Shown one piece after another: positions 63,486 to 64,000 of a DNA stretch of 64,000 bases (positions within the stretch are counted from its first letter, which is position 1; each line of letters begins with the position of its first letter). The stretch is taken from contig CANMQI010000012.1 of assembly GCA_947499955.1 (NCBI GenBank), positions 124,001-188,000 of the forward strand. Reading direction: 5' to 3'. The translations under genes were made by a program, and so were the position numbers. Source of the stretch: an uncultured Granulosicoccus sp. (lineage in GTDB: Bacteria; Pseudomonadota; Gammaproteobacteria; Granulosicoccales; Granulosicoccaceae). The notes below the pieces were generated by a model, which worked only from the letters and a program-made list of their open reading frames with translations, was not told where the DNA came from and did not search any database.

Positions 63486-64000
63486 ATGTTCGATTTCTAT
63501 TATCAGCACGGCAAGAGCCGCCGCAAATTGTTTCAGGCCAAGGGAAGTCACTGCTCCATCGGTAGTGCCAGAAGCAATGATCTGATCATGGACACACGGC
63601 TTGTCAGCAAGCGACATGCAGAGTTGCGGCTGGAGCAGGATGGGTTGCATCTGCGCGATCTGGGTAGCCTCAGCGGTACCTGGGTCAATCGCGAGCGTAT
63701 CGTGGATCAGGGGCCTTTGTCAGAGCTTGATGAAATAGAGATTGGTGACATCAGCGTCTCCATCAGAGCTATACGCGGAGAAGACCGGTTGGCTGTAGAG
63801 TCTGGTACCGGTCGTGAAAGCCCGGTGTGGCAGTCACAAGGTTCTGCCAATGCACAAGCAACGAGAGCAGCCTGCGATACCGTGCAGCACTCTGCGAGTG
63901 GGCAAGGTTCACAGCAGCGCGTTGATGCCGGGTTGAGTACACACACCGCTGTACAGATCGATGGCGTCGCTAACGGGAGTGCAGACACTGCTGTCGGTGC
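63486..64000 (+). CDS. FHA-domain protein of the Tad locus (partial, runs off the right edge)
   Basis: The open frame starts at ATG 63486 and continues without stop to the window end (171 codons). Residues about 1-100 are an FHA domain: the phosphothreonine-binding pattern is I-G-S-A-R-S-N-D-L, VSKRHAELRL, then DLGSLSGTWVN. The usual Arg directly after the first Gly is Ser here, although the Ser and His of VSKRH are kept. The rest (about 100-171) is a Gln/Ser/Ala-rich linker. In Tad loci such domains often precede the assembly ATPase or stand alone; the remainder is outside the window. Confidence 0.75.
   Translation, partial: MFDFYYQHGKSRRKLFQAKGSHCSIGSARSNDLIMDTRLVSKRHAELRLEQDGLHLRDLGSLSGTWVNRERIVDQGPLSELDEIEIGDISVSIRAIRGEDRLAVESGTGRESPVWQSQGSANAQATRAACDTVQHSASGQGSQQRVDAGLSTHTAVQIDGVANGSADTAVG

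Overview
This 64 kb window looks like a chromosomal segment of a marine-type gammaproteobacterium with moderately high GC. The evidence is the gene set: E. coli-like DNA polymerase II, malate synthase G, the Kbp/YgaU protein, a PACE efflux protein, a SlyD-like isomerase, a TAXI-type TRAP transporter, a GH16 glucanase lipoprotein, a lexA-imuA-imuB cassette and a Tad pilus locus. The overall flavour fits the Granulosicoccus/Chromatiales neighbourhood, but that placement is inference from gene content. I saw no rRNA, tRNA, prophage, insertion sequence or CRISPR array.

Layout. (1) 0-6 kb: a FadR-type regulator divergent from a polar amino-acid ABC transporter, followed by a PLP enzyme and a hydantoinase/dihydropyrimidinase in one tightly packed operon. 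A double palindromic operator lies in the divergent promoter region. (2) 6-15.5 kb: an ABC-F ATPase, then a second FadR-type regulator, an SDR dehydrogenase, an AraFGH-like sugar transporter, an aldose epimerase-like protein and a DgoD-like dehydratase, together a non-phosphorylative sugar-oxidation cluster. (3) 15.5-26.6 kb: single genes (PACE, NUDIX, Kbp, VWA protein, GH16, malate synthase G, cytochrome P460 lipoprotein, Pol II). (4) 26.8-34 kb: a hydrolase/NatA/NatB operon, then three membrane-anchored coiled-coil/OmpA/HhH proteins. (5) 34.4-38.7 kb: TAXI-TRAP transporter and SlyD-like protein. (6) 38.9-44.2 kb: a GGDEF-EAL enzyme and the SOS cassette lexA-imuA-imuB with a clear LexA box but no dnaE2. 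(7) 44.3-49.4 kb: an AhpD-like protein, a class III transaminase and a LOV-domain hybrid histidine kinase. (8) 49.8-53.9 kb: a riboflavin operon ribD-ribE-ribBA-ribH under an FMN riboswitch. (9) 54-64 kb: two unknown secreted proteins and a Tad (Flp) pilus locus running off the right edge inside an FHA-domain gene.

Three themes stand out. The LOV photoreceptor kinase, which should bind FMN, lies directly downstream of the FMN-controlled riboflavin operon on the same strand; its flavin-reactive cysteine is present, but the usual signalling glutamine is a leucine. The imuAB mutagenesis cassette lacks its usual dnaE2 partner, while a second polymerase (Pol II) in the window has a possible LexA site. 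Finally, the window is unusually rich in short tandem repeats, each with a different unit of 7-16 bp. Several sit at gene ends, and two encode repetitive C-terminal tails (ImuA and riboflavin synthase).

Start codons were adjusted where a ribosome binding site or a family N-terminus argued for it. Function calls rest on motifs recognised by eye; no database search was run.
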